Position numbers and translations under genes: made by a program | Notes under the pieces: generated by a model | What the model was told of the DNA's origin: nothing | Databases searched by the model: none | What the model saw: the letters and a program-made list of their open reading frames with translations, nothing else | NCBI RefSeq assembly: GCF_900564145.1 | Contig: NZ_UOOB01000001.1 | Span: 3,846,754-3,910,753, forward strand | Reading direction: 5' to 3' | Origin: Comamonas sp. lk | Lineage (GTDB): Bacteria > Pseudomonadota > Gammaproteobacteria > Burkholderiales > Burkholderiaceae_C | Length of the DNA: 64,000 nucleotides | Shown here: positions 20,270 to 29,562 of the stretch, in pieces | Position numbering within the stretch: position 1 is the stretch's first letter | How the letters are laid out: every line of letters starts with the position of its first letter

Positions 20270-21349
20270 TTACAGCTTTTGCTGCTGCATGAAGCGGTCG
20301 AACGTGCCTTCGGTGAAGCGGAACCAGGCATTCTGGTCGGCCAGGAATTTTGCGTAGTCGGGGTAGATCTTCTTCCACTCGGGATTGGAGTTGTTCAGAT
20401 CCGCATAAATCTGCTGTGCAGACTTGAAGGCCGCATTCATCACGTCCTGCGTGAAGGGGCGCAGCTTGGTGCCCGAGCCCACCAGCTGCTTGATGGCCGT
20501 GGGGTTCTTGGAGTCGTACTTGGCCAGCATGGTCACGTGAGCGTGCGAAGCCGAGGCCTCGACGATCGCCTTGTACTCGGCCGGCAGACCGGCCCAGGCC
20601 TTGGTGTTGATGTAGAAGTCCAGCTGAGGACCGCCTTCCCACCAGCCGGGGTAGTAATAGAAGGGGGCGACCTTGTTGAAGCCCAGCTTCTGGTCGTCAT
20701 AAGGGCCCACCCACTCCAGCGCGTCGATCGTGCCTTTTTCCAGTGCGGGGTACAGGTCGGCACCGGGAATGGACTGGGGAATCACGCCAAACGGCTCCAG
20801 CACCTTGCCTGCGAAAGGGTTGGTACGGAACTTCAGGCCCTTGAGATCGGCCACGGACTTGATTTCCTTGCGGAACCAGCCGCCCATCTGGGCGCCGGTA
20901 TTGCCGCCGGGCAGATTGATGATGTTGTACTTGGCGTAGAACTCGCGCATCAGCTTCAAGCCGTTGCCTTCGTACATCCAGGCATTCATCTGGCGTGCGT
21001 TCATGCCGAACGGCACGGCGCAGCCCAAGCAGAAGGTGGGGTCCTTGCCGTAGAAGTAATAGGGAGCGGTGTGCGCCATTTCGACGGCTGCGCTCTGCAC
21101 GCCGTCCACCACGCCGAAAGCGGGCATCAACTCGCCGCCGGCATGCACCGAAATCTGGAACTTGCCGCTGGTGGCTTCGCTGACTTTCTTGGAGAAAATT
21201 TCAGCCGTACCGTAAATCGTGTCCAGCGACTTGGGAAAGCTCGAAGCCAGACGCCAGCGGATAGTCGCTTGCGCATGCACGGCGGGGGCTGCGGCAGCAG
21301 CCAGGACGCCGGCGATGCCAGCATTTTTGAGAATGGAACGACGATCCAC
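20270..21349 (-). CDS. dctP: TRAP substrate-binding protein DctP (first paralog, GTG start)
   Basis: 359-residue periplasmic binding protein. The chosen start is GTG at 21349, preceded by AAGGAG with a 6-base spacer; upstream in-frame codons give a poor N-terminus, and the resulting DRRSILKNAGIAGVLAAAAAPAVHA signal peptide aligns with that of the neighbouring paralog. The mature part has the keto-acid-binding TRAP flavour (GPYDDQKLGFNKVAPFYYYP, WWEGG), as in TakP-like proteins for pyruvate and related 2-oxoacids. It probably serves the convergent DctQM pair. Substrate inferred, not shown. Confidence 0.9.
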   Translation of the reverse strand: MDRRSILKNAGIAGVLAAAAAPAVHAQATIRWRLASSFPKSLDTIYGTAEIFSKKVSEATSGKFQISVHAGGELMPAFGVVDGVQSAAVEMAHTAPYYFYGKDPTFCLGCAVPFGMNARQMNAWMYEGNGLKLMREFYAKYNIINLPGGNTGAQMGGWFRKEIKSVADLKGLKFRTNPFAGKVLEPFGVIPQSIPGADLYPALEKGTIDALEWVGPYDDQKLGFNKVAPFYYYPGWWEGGPQLDFYINTKAWAGLPAEYKAIVEASASHAHVTMLAKYDSKNPTAIKQLVGSGTKLRPFTQDVMNAAFKSAQQIYADLNNSNPEWKKIYPDYAKFLADQNAWFRFTEGTFDRFMQQQKL

Positions 21350-21544
21350 TGCGGTCTCCTTGATGAACGGTGTGCTTGAACAGTCAAACGATCTGCGTCG
21401 TCTTACATGATCGTTTGGAAATGTACATGAGCCAATGACTCGCACCGCTTCGAAAAGCGCCCGTTCCACTAGGAACTTCTACCTAGATCAAGGTAAGTCG
21501 GTGCCAGTGAAATTCAGGAGCAGGCATTCACTATCAGCGCGTGT

Positions 21545-22627
21545 TCACAGCCGCACCACGCTCATATAGCTGGCGTAGCGGAACTCGGAGAAGCGATCCC
21601 ACAGCAACTGATCGTGCTGAAAGCTGCGCAGGCTGCGGTGAATTTTCTTGAAGCTGGGAGACTTGGTTTCGTTTTCCGCCATGGACTGCATCACGGTCTT
21701 GAAACCGGCATCCATGAGCTCTCTGGGAAAGGCCCTGAGCTGGACCCGCTCGCTGAGCAGCTTTTTGAGCGCTGCGGGATTGAGGGCCAGATACTTGCCC
21801 GTCATATCGCGCGCCGCCACGCTGGCTGCGGCCTCCACCATGGCCTTGAACTCCGGCGTCAAGCCCGCATAGGCCTTGGCATTGATGAAGAAGGCCAGCT
21901 CCGCTCCGCCCTCCCACCAGCCGGGATAGTAGTAATACGGTGCAATCTTGCCAAAGCCCAGCTTCTGGTCGTCATAGGGGCCGACGAACTCCACGGCATC
22001 GAGTCGGCCTTTTTCCAGCGCCTGATAGGCCTCGTTGATAGGCATGTTGAAAGCCTGCACGCCCAGCTTTTGCAGAGCCTCGCCAAACAGGCCGCCGCCC
22101 ACGCGCATCCTCAGGCCCTTGAGGTCGGCCACGGTCTTGATTTCCTTGCGAAACCAGCCCCCCATCTGCGTGCCCGTATTGCCCGCGCTCAGGCTTTTGA
22201 TGTTGTATGCGGCATAGAAATCGTCCATGAGCTTGCGCCCACCGCCATGCTCCATCCAGGCGTCCATCTGCCGGGCCGTAAACCCAAAGGGCACGGCGCA
22301 ACCCAGGGCAAAGCAGGCATCCTTGTCGGTGAAGTAGTAAGGGGCGGTCAGCGCCATTTCGATGGCATCGCTTTGAATTCCATCCACCACGCCATACGCA
22401 GGCATCAGCTCGCCGGCTGGGTGCACGGACACTTCAAACTTGCCGCCTGACAAGGCCTTGAGCGTCTGTGCAAATTTCTCGGCCGAACCGAAGACCGTGT
22501 CCAGCATCTTGGGAAAGCTTGCCGCAAGCCGCCACCTCAGCACGTCCTGCGCATGGACGGCCGGAGCCATTCCTGCTGCCAGCACTCCGGCCATGCCCAC
22601 ATGTTTGACGAGTGAGCGACGATCCAT
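21545..22627 (-). CDS. dctP: TRAP substrate-binding protein DctP (second paralog)
   Basis: 360-residue paralog of the gene just downstream; the two share signal peptide (MDRRSLVKHVGMAGVLAAGM), order of motifs and the GPYDDQKLGF segment with YYYPGWWEGG. The ATG at 22627 follows GGAGA. Two binding proteins beside one DctQM pair suggest either two substrates through one permease or a redundant copy after tandem duplication. The C-terminus diverges most. The 195 bp between the paralogs hold no gene. Confidence 0.9.
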   Translation of the reverse strand: MDRRSLVKHVGMAGVLAAGMAPAVHAQDVLRWRLAASFPKMLDTVFGSAEKFAQTLKALSGGKFEVSVHPAGELMPAYGVVDGIQSDAIEMALTAPYYFTDKDACFALGCAVPFGFTARQMDAWMEHGGGRKLMDDFYAAYNIKSLSAGNTGTQMGGWFRKEIKTVADLKGLRMRVGGGLFGEALQKLGVQAFNMPINEAYQALEKGRLDAVEFVGPYDDQKLGFGKIAPYYYYPGWWEGGAELAFFINAKAYAGLTPEFKAMVEAAASVAARDMTGKYLALNPAALKKLLSERVQLRAFPRELMDAGFKTVMQSMAENETKSPSFKKIHRSLRSFQHDQLLWDRFSEFRYASYMSVVRL

Positions 22628-22793
22628 GAAGGTTTCTCCGCGAGTAGTTTTCATTAACAAGATGGGGTTATAGCAGCCTTGAAGAGGCCGCTTGCGCTTG
22701 CGTCCAGCCAGCATTCTAAAAACGCAGACGCTTGCTGAGGGCAAGATTCGCAGGGCAAAGCAGCTGCCGTCAGTGTTCCCGGCGTTTGCCCAC

Positions 22794-22820
22794 AAAAAAG
22801 GCCCTTCTTCGAAGGGCCTT
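22794..22820 (-). terminator. Rho-independent terminator after dxs
   Basis: Leftward stem AAGGCCCTTC, loop GAA, stem GAAGGGCCTT followed by T residues (A run 22794-22799 on the plus strand). It lies 22 bp beyond the dxs stop. Confidence 0.85.
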
Positions 22821-22841
22821 GATGGACTGCAAGCGACGGAA

Positions 22842-24716
22842 TCAGGCCTGCGCGGCCGCCAGACGCTGGCGAATCGATGCTTCGATCCCTGCAGCATCCA
22901 GCCCTTGCAGCGCCAGCAGCTTGACCGGGTCGCCATGCTCGATGAACTGATCGGGCAAGCCCAGCTGCAACACCGGCTTGCGCAGCCCCTGCGCGGCCAG
23001 CGTTTCCAGCACGGCGCTGCCTGCGCCGCCCATGATGCTGCCTTCTTCCAGGGTCACGATCAGCTCATGCTCGGCAGCTACCTTGAGCAGCAGTTCTTCA
23101 TCGAGCGGCTTGGCCCAGCGCATATTGACCACGGTGGCATCCAGTGCCTCGCCAGCCGTCAGCGCCGGGTACAGCAGCGTACCGAAGGCCAGGATGGCGA
23201 CCTTCTTGGTAGCGGATTCGCGGCGGATCTCGCCCTTGCCAAAAGGCAGGCCTTCCAGAGTCTCCAGCGGAGCCACGCCCACACCGGCGCCACGCGGGTA
23301 GCGCACGCACACGGGATGGTCCTGCTCGTAGGCTGTCGTCAGCAACTGGCGGGTTTCGCGCTCGTCGGCCGGGCAGGCCATGCTCATATTGGGAATGCAG
23401 CGCACAAAAGCGATGTCGTAATTGCCAGCGTGCGTGGCGCCGTCGGCCCCCACCAGACCCGCGCGATCCAGCGCAAACACCACGGGCAGGTTTTGCAATG
23501 CCACGTCATGAATCAGCTGGTCATAGCCGCGCTGCAGGAAAGTGGAGTAGATGGCCACCACGGGCTTGAGGCCTTCGCAGGCCATGCCGCCGGCAAAGGT
23601 CACGGCATGCTGCTCGGCAATGCCCACGTCGTAGTAGCGGCCGGGGAAGCGCTTGTGAAACTCCACCATGCCCGAGCCTTCACGCATGGCCGGCGTGATG
23701 CCGACGAGGCGCTGGTCCTTGGCCGCCATATCGCACAGCCAGTGGCCAAACACCTGGGTGAAGGTCTGCTTGGCCGGTGTGGCGGGCTTGACCAGACCGA
23801 CGGCCGGGTCAAACTTGCCGGGGCCGTGGTAGGCGATAGGGTCCACTTCGGCCAGCTTGTAGCCCTGGCCTTTCTTGGTCACCACATGCAGAAATTGCGG
23901 GCCTTTGAGGCTTTTGATGTTCTCCAGCGTGGGGATCAGCGAATCCAGGTCGTGACCGTCGATGGGGCCTATGTAGTTGAAGCCGAACTGCTCGAACATG
24001 GTGGCAGGCACGACCATGCCCTTGGCCTGTTGCTCCAGGCGCTTGGCCAGCTCCAGCAGCGGCGGCACCTGCTTCAAGACGCTCTTGCCCACATCGCGGG
24101 CCTTGGCGTAGAACTGGCCGCTCATCAGCTGGGCCAGATAGCGGTTCAGCGCGCCCACGGGCGGGCTGATGCTCATATCGTTGTCGTTGAGTATGACCAG
24201 CAGATTGGCATCGGCCACGCCGCCGTTGTTCAGTGCCTCGAACGCCATGCCGGCGGTCATGGCACCGTCGCCGATCACGGCAATCGCACGGCGGTCCTCG
24301 CCTTTTTGCTTGGCCGCCAGCGCCATACCCAGGGCTGCCGAGATGCTGGTGGACGAGTGGGCCGTGCCAAAGGTGTCGTACTGGCTCTCGGCACGCTGGG
24401 GAAAGCCCGAGAGGCCACCGAACTGGCGCAGGCTGTCCATGCGGTCGCGCCGACCGGTCAGGATCTTGTGCGGATAGGTTTGATGACCCACATCCCAGAC
24501 CACGCGATCGCGTGGCGTGTCAAACACCGAGTGCAGGGCCACCGTCAGCTCCACGGTTCCCAGGTTGGAACTCAGGTGGCCGCCGGTCTTGGAGACGCTG
24601 TCGATCACATAGGCGCGCAGCTCGCCGGCCAGCGCCTTGAGCTGTGCACGCGAGAGGCGGCGCAGGTCTGCCGGGTCATTGATGGTTTGCAGCAAGGAAT
24701 AATTGTTCGTGGACAT
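22842..24716 (-). CDS. dxs: 1-deoxy-D-xylulose-5-phosphate synthase
   Basis: 624-residue thiamine-diphosphate enzyme that condenses pyruvate and glyceraldehyde 3-phosphate, the first step of the MEP isoprenoid pathway. The GDG thiamine motif ([18 protein letters not shown]), the N-terminal [20 protein letters not shown] and the transketolase segment ([13 protein letters not shown]) are present; length is standard. It is the last gene of xseB-ispA-dxs, a common betaproteobacterial order that links the MEP entry enzyme with prenyl diphosphate synthesis. Confidence 0.97.
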   Translation of the reverse strand: MSTNNYSLLQTINDPADLRRLSRAQLKALAGELRAYVIDSVSKTGGHLSSNLGTVELTVALHSVFDTPRDRVVWDVGHQTYPHKILTGRRDRMDSLRQFGGLSGFPQRAESQYDTFGTAHSSTSISAALGMALAAKQKGEDRRAIAVIGDGAMTAGMAFEALNNGGVADANLLVILNDNDMSISPPVGALNRYLAQLMSGQFYAKARDVGKSVLKQVPPLLELAKRLEQQAKGMVVPATMFEQFGFNYIGPIDGHDLDSLIPTLENIKSLKGPQFLHVVTKKGQGYKLAEVDPIAYHGPGKFDPAVGLVKPATPAKQTFTQVFGHWLCDMAAKDQRLVGITPAMREGSGMVEFHKRFPGRYYDVGIAEQHAVTFAGGMACEGLKPVVAIYSTFLQRGYDQLIHDVALQNLPVVFALDRAGLVGADGATHAGNYDIAFVRCIPNMSMACPADERETRQLLTTAYEQDHPVCVRYPRGAGVGVAPLETLEGLPFGKGEIRRESATKKVAILAFGTLLYPALTAGEALDATVVNMRWAKPLDEELLLKVAAEHELIVTLEEGSIMGGAGSAVLETLAAQGLRKPVLQLGLPDQFIEHGDPVKLLALQGLDAAGIEASIRQRLAAAQA

Positions 24717-24728
24717 GATCTATATTTT

Positions 24729-24760
24729 TAATAGCTGCTTTCGCACGCCAGTATTGCACT
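24729..24760 (-). repeat. Dispersed palindromic repeat, degenerate copy (ispA-dxs gap)
   Basis: AATAGCTGCTTTCGCAC on the plus strand matches the left arm of the dispersed repeat; the second arm is eroded. It fills the 67-bp gap between ispA and dxs. Confidence 0.45.
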
Positions 24761-24783
24761 TGAGGCCAATTTACCTTGCATTA

Positions 24784-25722
24784 TCAATGGCTGCGCTGCA
24801 CCACCATATCAGCCAGGGCTGCCAGGGCCTGAGTATCGGCCAGGCCGCTGCGGGCCAAAGCCGCATGCGCCTGCTGACGCAGCTCCTCGGCATGGGCGCG
24901 GGCGCGCTCCAGCCCCAGCAGCGAGACATAGGTGGGCTTGTCGTTGGCGGCATCCTTGCCGGCGGTCTTGCCCAGCGTGGCGGAGTCGGCCACCACATCC
25001 AGAATATCGTCCACCACCTGGAAGGCCACACCCAGCGCCTGGCCGTACTCGGTCAACGCCTCGATGGCCCTGGCCTCGGTCTGCGCATTGCAGACGGCCC
25101 CCATGAGCACGCTGCCCAGCAGCAGCGCACCGGTTTTGAGACGGTGCATTTCGCTCAACTGGCTTTCCGTCAGCTGCTTGCCCACGCTGGCCAGATCGAT
25201 GGCCTGGCCGCCGGCCATGCCATGGCTGCCAGCAGCAGCACCCAGCAAACGGCATAGCTTGGCCTGCATGGAGCAGGGAATGTCATCCTCCTCGGGCAGC
25301 AGCAGCTCGAAGGCCAGCGCCTGCAGCGCATCGCCAGCCAGCAAGGCCGATGCTTCACCAAACTGCACGTGCACGGTGGGCTTGCCACGGCGCATGACAT
25401 CGTTGTCCATGCAGGGCATGTCGTCATGCACCAGCGAATAGGCGTGGATCAGCTCCACCGCGCAACCGGCACGCAGCGTGGCTGCAGCGTGGCCGCCCAC
25501 TGCCTCGGCAGCCGCCCAGACCAGCAAGGGGCGCAGGCGCTTGCCACCATCGAGCACGGCATAGCGCATGGCTTCGCCCAGACCTGCAGGAGTGTTGACT
25601 CCCACCCAACGCGACAGCGCATCTTCGGTGCGGGCCAGCCGCTCCAGCATCCAGACGGAAAAATCCAGGGTCTTCAAATCGGCTCCTGCTTGAGGCTGCT
25701 CGGCAATCATTTCTGCATTCAT
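24784..25722 (-). CDS. ispA: Polyprenyl (geranyl/farnesyl) diphosphate synthase
   Basis: 312-residue all-helical prenyltransferase that adds isopentenyl diphosphate to allylic primers to make farnesyl diphosphate. Motifs: GGKRLRP (59-65), first Asp-rich DDMPCMD (100-106), second DDILD (238-242). The start at 25722 gives the usual family N-terminus. It lies between xseB (40 bp gap) and dxs (67 bp gap) in one transcription unit. Confidence 0.95.
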   Translation of the reverse strand: MNAEMIAEQPQAGADLKTLDFSVWMLERLARTEDALSRWVGVNTPAGLGEAMRYAVLDGGKRLRPLLVWAAAEAVGGHAAATLRAGCAVELIHAYSLVHDDMPCMDNDVMRRGKPTVHVQFGEASALLAGDALQALAFELLLPEEDDIPCSMQAKLCRLLGAAAGSHGMAGGQAIDLASVGKQLTESQLSEMHRLKTGALLLGSVLMGAVCNAQTEARAIEALTEYGQALGVAFQVVDDILDVVADSATLGKTAGKDAANDKPTYVSLLGLERARAHAEELRQQAHAALARSGLADTQALAALADMVVQRSH

Positions 25723-25762
25723 GGGCGCTTGTTCACTGCGTTGAGTCTGGCAAATACCAGGA

Positions 25763-26002
25763 CTAGTCCTGAGTCCAGGGGGACAGCGTGCCTTCATCCA
25801 GCACCTTGACCTGCTCCTGCACTGCGTCGAGCTTGCCGCGGCAATAGGCCAGCAACTCGGCTGCACGCTGATAGCCGGTCAGCATCTGCTCCAGCGGCAG
25901 CTGGCCCGACTCGATGTGTGCAATCAGCTGCTCCAGCTCTTGCAGGGCGGCTTCATAGCTAGTGGGCTGGGCAGAGGTTTTGGCGGCTGCGGCCTTGGGC
26001 AT
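25763..26002 (-). CDS. xseB: Exodeoxyribonuclease VII small subunit
   Basis: 79-residue XseB with the conserved core [20 protein letters not shown] and [22 protein letters not shown]. It forms exonuclease VII with XseA (not in the window), degrading single-stranded DNA. The ATG at 26002 gives the standard length; the longer open frame upstream has no family similarity. Confidence 0.95.
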   Translation of the reverse strand: MPKAAAAKTSAQPTSYEAALQELEQLIAHIESGQLPLEQMLTGYQRAAELLAYCRGKLDAVQEQVKVLDEGTLSPWTQD

Positions 26003-26420
26003 GGATGGTATGGGGCAGTGTTGGAAGGAAGCGACGATTTTAGGCGTGCCAGCGACGAAAGCGCGCAATGCGGGAAAAGGCCGGTAACCATTCATGACAG
26101 TCGGGGCGCAAATACGGTGGCGCCACTTGCGGCAAGCCCTGGGTCCAGGGGCAAACACGGGTTTGCGCAAACGGTAAGTGCTCCCCCTCCTGTTGACGAG
26201 TTCAATACACGTACCGAAGCAGCGGAAATAACCCCACAGGTTACAATCCCATTCCCCGTCAAACCGGCCCCAGGTCTGGTCATCTTGCCAGGGCATCTCG
26301 TGTGGTGAGCCTAGCGGCGACTCCACCCAACTGCCCAGAGCACATGCCCAGACAAGGCCGGTTTCGTTTTTTACCCGCGCGCACGCGCACCCTCCCTGTG
26401 GGGAGTCTTTAGGTCAGGTC
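26003..26420. promoter_or_regulatory. Divergent intergenic region, xseB / Rieske oxygenase
   Basis: 418 bp without a convincing gene between divergent starts. It should hold promoters for both units. A possible rightward -10 TACAAT sits in GGTTACAATCCC near 26242, without a clear -35. AGGTCAGGTC just before 26421 may be the SD of the oxygenase gene. Confidence 0.35.
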
Positions 26421-27560
26421 ATGTCTGATTTAAGTCTTCAACTGCAGCAGGCCGCAAGCCAACTACCAGTTTCAAGCTATTTCGACCAGGCTCTGTTCGA
26501 GCGTGAGTTGGAAACCATTTTCAAGCGCGGCCCGCGTTATGTGGGCCATGAGCTAGCAATCCCCGAGATTGGCGACTACTACGCCCTTCCACAAGAAAAG
26601 GAAGGGCGCGCCCTGGTGCGCAACGCCAGCGGCCAGGTGGAGCTGATCTCCAATGTCTGCCGCCACCGCCAGGCCGTGATGCTCAAGGGCCGCGGCAATC
26701 TGCTGACCGAAGGCAAGGGCCATGCGGGCGGCAACATCGTCTGCCCGCTGCACCGCTGGACCTACAACACCAGCGGCGAGCTGCTGGGCGCGCCCCATTT
26801 CAGCCACGACCCCTGCCTGAACCTCAACAACTACCCGCTGCGCGAGTGGAATGGGTTGCTGTTCGAGGACAACGGCCGCGATGTGCAGTCAGACCTGGCC
26901 GGCATGAAGCTCAAGGAGCAACTGAGCTTCGAAGGCTTTGTGCTCGACCACGTCGAGATCCACGAGTGCAACTACAACTGGAAGACCTTTATCGAGGTCT
27001 ATCTGGAGGACTACCACGTAGGCCCCTTCCACCCCGGTTTGGGCAACTTCGTGACCTGCGACGATCTGCAGTGGGAGTTCTCCAAGCAGTACTCGGTGCA
27101 GACCGTGGGCGTGGCTCCCAGCTTTGGCCGCCCGGGCTCCGACATCTACAAGACCTGGCATGAGGTGCTGCTGGCCTACCGCGAAGGCCAGTTGCCCGAG
27201 CGCGGTGCCATCTGGCTGACTTACTACCCCCACATCATGGTGGAGTGGTATCCGCATGTGCTCACCGTCTCCACGCTGCACCCGCTCGCCGTGGACAAGA
27301 CGCTCAATGTGGTGGAGTTCTACTACCCTGAGGAAATCGCGGCCTTCGAGCCCGAATTCGTCAAGGCGCAGAAGGCCGCTTACATGGAGACCTGCATCGA
27401 AGACGATGAGATTGCCGAGCGCATGGATGCCGGCCGCAAGGCCTTGTTCGAGCGCGGCGACAACGAGGTCGGTCCCTATCAAAGCCCCATGGAAGACGGC
27501 ATGCAGCACTTTCATGAGTGGTACCGGGATGTGATGGGTCAAGCCATCCCCCAAGGTTAA
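26421..27560 (+). CDS. Rieske-type aromatic ring-hydroxylating oxygenase, alpha subunit
   Basis: 379-residue oxygenase component. Rieske [2Fe-2S] ligands Cys80, His82 (CRHR), Cys108 and His111 (CPLHRW) are separated by 25 residues rather than the common 15-20, because of an insertion with GRGNLLTEGKGHAGG. The mononuclear iron site is visible in NWKTFIEVYLEDYHVGPFHPG, with His199 and His204. There is no beta subunit, ferredoxin or reductase nearby, so it is probably an alpha-only enzyme served by a reductase elsewhere. Substrate unknown. Confidence 0.88.
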   Translation: MSDLSLQLQQAASQLPVSSYFDQALFERELETIFKRGPRYVGHELAIPEIGDYYALPQEKEGRALVRNASGQVELISNVCRHRQAVMLKGRGNLLTEGKGHAGGNIVCPLHRWTYNTSGELLGAPHFSHDPCLNLNNYPLREWNGLLFEDNGRDVQSDLAGMKLKEQLSFEGFVLDHVEIHECNYNWKTFIEVYLEDYHVGPFHPGLGNFVTCDDLQWEFSKQYSVQTVGVAPSFGRPGSDIYKTWHEVLLAYREGQLPERGAIWLTYYPHIMVEWYPHVLTVSTLHPLAVDKTLNVVEFYYPEEIAAFEPEFVKAQKAAYMETCIEDDEIAERMDAGRKALFERGDNEVGPYQSPMEDGMQHFHEWYRDVMGQAIPQG

Positions 27561-27584
27561 TTCGAGGTAGTCTCCTCAAAACTG

Positions 27585-27622
27585 ATAGCTGCTAGCGCTT
27601 ATTGAATAAGCGCAGCAGCTAT
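27585..27622. repeat. Dispersed palindromic repeat, best copy; likely terminator
   Basis: A near-perfect palindrome: ATAGCTGCTAGCGCTTATT, one base, then AATAAGCGCAGCAGCTAT, followed by TTTTTTA. It is the clearest member of the family in this window and, with its T run, could end transcription of the oxygenase gene 25 bp upstream. Confidence 0.8.
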
Positions 27623-27647
27623 TTTTTATGCTGAATCGGTTGAAGGT

Positions 27648-28562
27648 ATGCAAGCTTTGTGGATGGTGGCGGCAGCGCTGATTTTTGCGCTCATGAGTGT
27701 GTGTGTGAAGTTTGCCTCCCAGGACTTCAACACCGCCGAGATCATTTTCTACCGCGGCCTGGTCAGCATGGCCTTGCTGGCCTGGCTGGCCAAGCGCAAC
27801 AAAGTGACCCTGGCCACCAAGTACCCGCGCGAACACGCCTGGCGCAGCTTGGTGGGCGTCATCTCCATGGGAGCCTGGTTCTACGCCATCGGCCATCTAC
27901 CCCTGGCCACCGCCACCACGCTCAACTCCATGAGCAGCATCTGGATGGCGGTCTTTCTCATCCTCCAGGGCCTGTGGCTGCGCCATCTGATGCGCAAGGA
28001 CAATGTGCTCAACCCCCACAGCAGCCGCGCCATCCCCCCCTTCCCCTGGGGCCTGGTCAGCACCGTGGTGCTGGGCTTCGTCGGCGTGCTGCTGGTGCTG
28101 CGCCCCAGCAGTGCTCCGCCACAGGAATGGGCTGCCGCTCTGGGCGGCCTGTTGGGCGGCATGTTTGCCGCCATGGCTTATATGCAGGTCACCACCCTGT
28201 CGCATCTGGGCGAGCCCGAATCGCGCGTGGTGTTCTACTTCTCCTTGGGCTCTGCCGTGGCAGGCGGCATCACCATGCTGTTTACCGGCATCTCGCCCTT
28301 CCCCGGCTGGAGCGTGCTGTGGCTGCTGCCGGTAGGCGTTCTGGCGGCCGTGGCACAGATGTGCATGACCCGGGCCTACGCCACGGCGGGCAGCAAACGC
28401 AACACGTTGGTGGTCGCCAATCTGCAGTACTCGGGCATTGTGTTTGCCGCCCTGCTGAGCTTGCTGCTGTTCGGTGAAAGCATCCCCCTGATAGGCTGGG
28501 TGGGCATCGTGATCATCGTGTTCAGCGGTGCCATGGCTACGGCTTTGCGTTCGCGCGGCTAG
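27648..28562 (+). CDS. DMT-superfamily (EamA) permease
   Basis: 304-residue inner-membrane protein with ten predicted helices in two EamA halves (MQALWMVAAALIFALMSVCV at the start; IGWVGIVIIVFSGAMATAL at the end). The family exports amino acids and other metabolites; substrate cannot be told. A mid-protein loop (RKDNVLNPHSSRAIPPFPWG) between the halves is longer than usual. It starts just after the palindromic repeat, so the promoter must be close to or within it. Confidence 0.88.
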   Translation: MQALWMVAAALIFALMSVCVKFASQDFNTAEIIFYRGLVSMALLAWLAKRNKVTLATKYPREHAWRSLVGVISMGAWFYAIGHLPLATATTLNSMSSIWMAVFLILQGLWLRHLMRKDNVLNPHSSRAIPPFPWGLVSTVVLGFVGVLLVLRPSSAPPQEWAAALGGLLGGMFAAMAYMQVTTLSHLGEPESRVVFYFSLGSAVAGGITMLFTGISPFPGWSVLWLLPVGVLAAVAQMCMTRAYATAGSKRNTLVVANLQYSGIVFAALLSLLLFGESIPLIGWVGIVIIVFSGAMATALRSRG

Positions 28563-28650
28563 TGCTTTTGCGGCCTCTGCCGCCGCATAATGGATTGCAC
28601 CCCACGGAAGAGCCGGCGCTCTTCCGTTACTGATTTCGGAGCAGCAATCC

Positions 28651-29562
28651 ATGACGACTTCCAGACCCGAGCACTACAACACCCTGATCTCCGTCGAGCA
28701 ACTGGCCGATCTGCAGGCCAGCGGCAAGCCTCTGATGGTGTTTGACTGCAGTTTTGATCTCATGAACCCGCCCGCAGGCCATGAGCAGTATCTGCAATCC
28801 CATCTTCCAGACGCCGTGTTTGCCGATCTGGACAAACACCTCAGCGCCCCGCATGGCGTGCCCGGCGCGCACGGCGAAGTGGCCATCAGCGGCCAGGCCG
28901 CCTCCGGCGGGCGCCACCCCCTGCCCACACGCGAGCGTTTTGCCGTCTGGCTGTCGGCCATCGGTTTTTCCAACGATATGCAGGCCGTGGTCTATGACAG
29001 AAACAACGCCAATTACTGCGGTCGCCTGTGGTGGATGCTGCGCTGGGCCGGCCACGATGCCGTCGCCCTGCTCGACGGCGGGCTGCAAGCCTGGCAAGCC
29101 GCAGGCCAAAGCGTGAATGCGGGCGAGGAGCCTGCACGCTTCCAGTCCAATTTCGAGCTGGCTGCGCCGCTGGAAACGCTCAAGACCGCCGATCAGGTGC
29201 AGGCCGAACTGGGCCAAAGCGCCCAAACCTTGATCGATGCCCGCGCTCCTGCCCGCTACCGCGGCGAAGTGGAGCCGCTGGACCCTGTGGCCGGCCATAT
29301 CCCAGGCGCGCTGAACCGCCCTTTCTCCAGCAATATCGCCGCCGATGGGCGCTTCAAGCCTGCAGCCCTGCTGCGCGCCGAGTTTGAAGAGCTGTTGGCC
29401 GGACGCGATCCTGCCGGCGTGGTTCATCAGTGCGGTAGCGGTGTCAGCGCCACACCCAATGTACTGGCCATGCGCATCGCCGGTTTTGCACCCACCGCCT
29501 TGTTTGCCGGCAGCTGGAGCGAATGGTGCAGCCAGCACGGCCGCCCGGTAGAGCGCGGCTGA
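28651..29562 (+). CDS. sseA: Sulfurtransferase, 3-mercaptopyruvate type (tandem rhodanese domains)
   Basis: 303-residue protein with two rhodanese domains, the first inactive (about 1-150) and the second with active-site Cys261 in CGSGVSA. CGSGV(S/T)A marks 3-mercaptopyruvate sulfurtransferases; thiosulfate-specific rhodaneses have CRKGVTA. It moves sulphur from mercaptopyruvate to cyanide or thiols. The start follows GGAGCAGCAATCC. Stands alone between a permease and a long spacer. Confidence 0.88.
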   Translation: MTTSRPEHYNTLISVEQLADLQASGKPLMVFDCSFDLMNPPAGHEQYLQSHLPDAVFADLDKHLSAPHGVPGAHGEVAISGQAASGGRHPLPTRERFAVWLSAIGFSNDMQAVVYDRNNANYCGRLWWMLRWAGHDAVALLDGGLQAWQAAGQSVNAGEEPARFQSNFELAAPLETLKTADQVQAELGQSAQTLIDARAPARYRGEVEPLDPVAGHIPGALNRPFSSNIAADGRFKPAALLRAEFEELLAGRDPAGVVHQCGSGVSATPNVLAMRIAGFAPTALFAGSWSEWCSQHGRPVERG

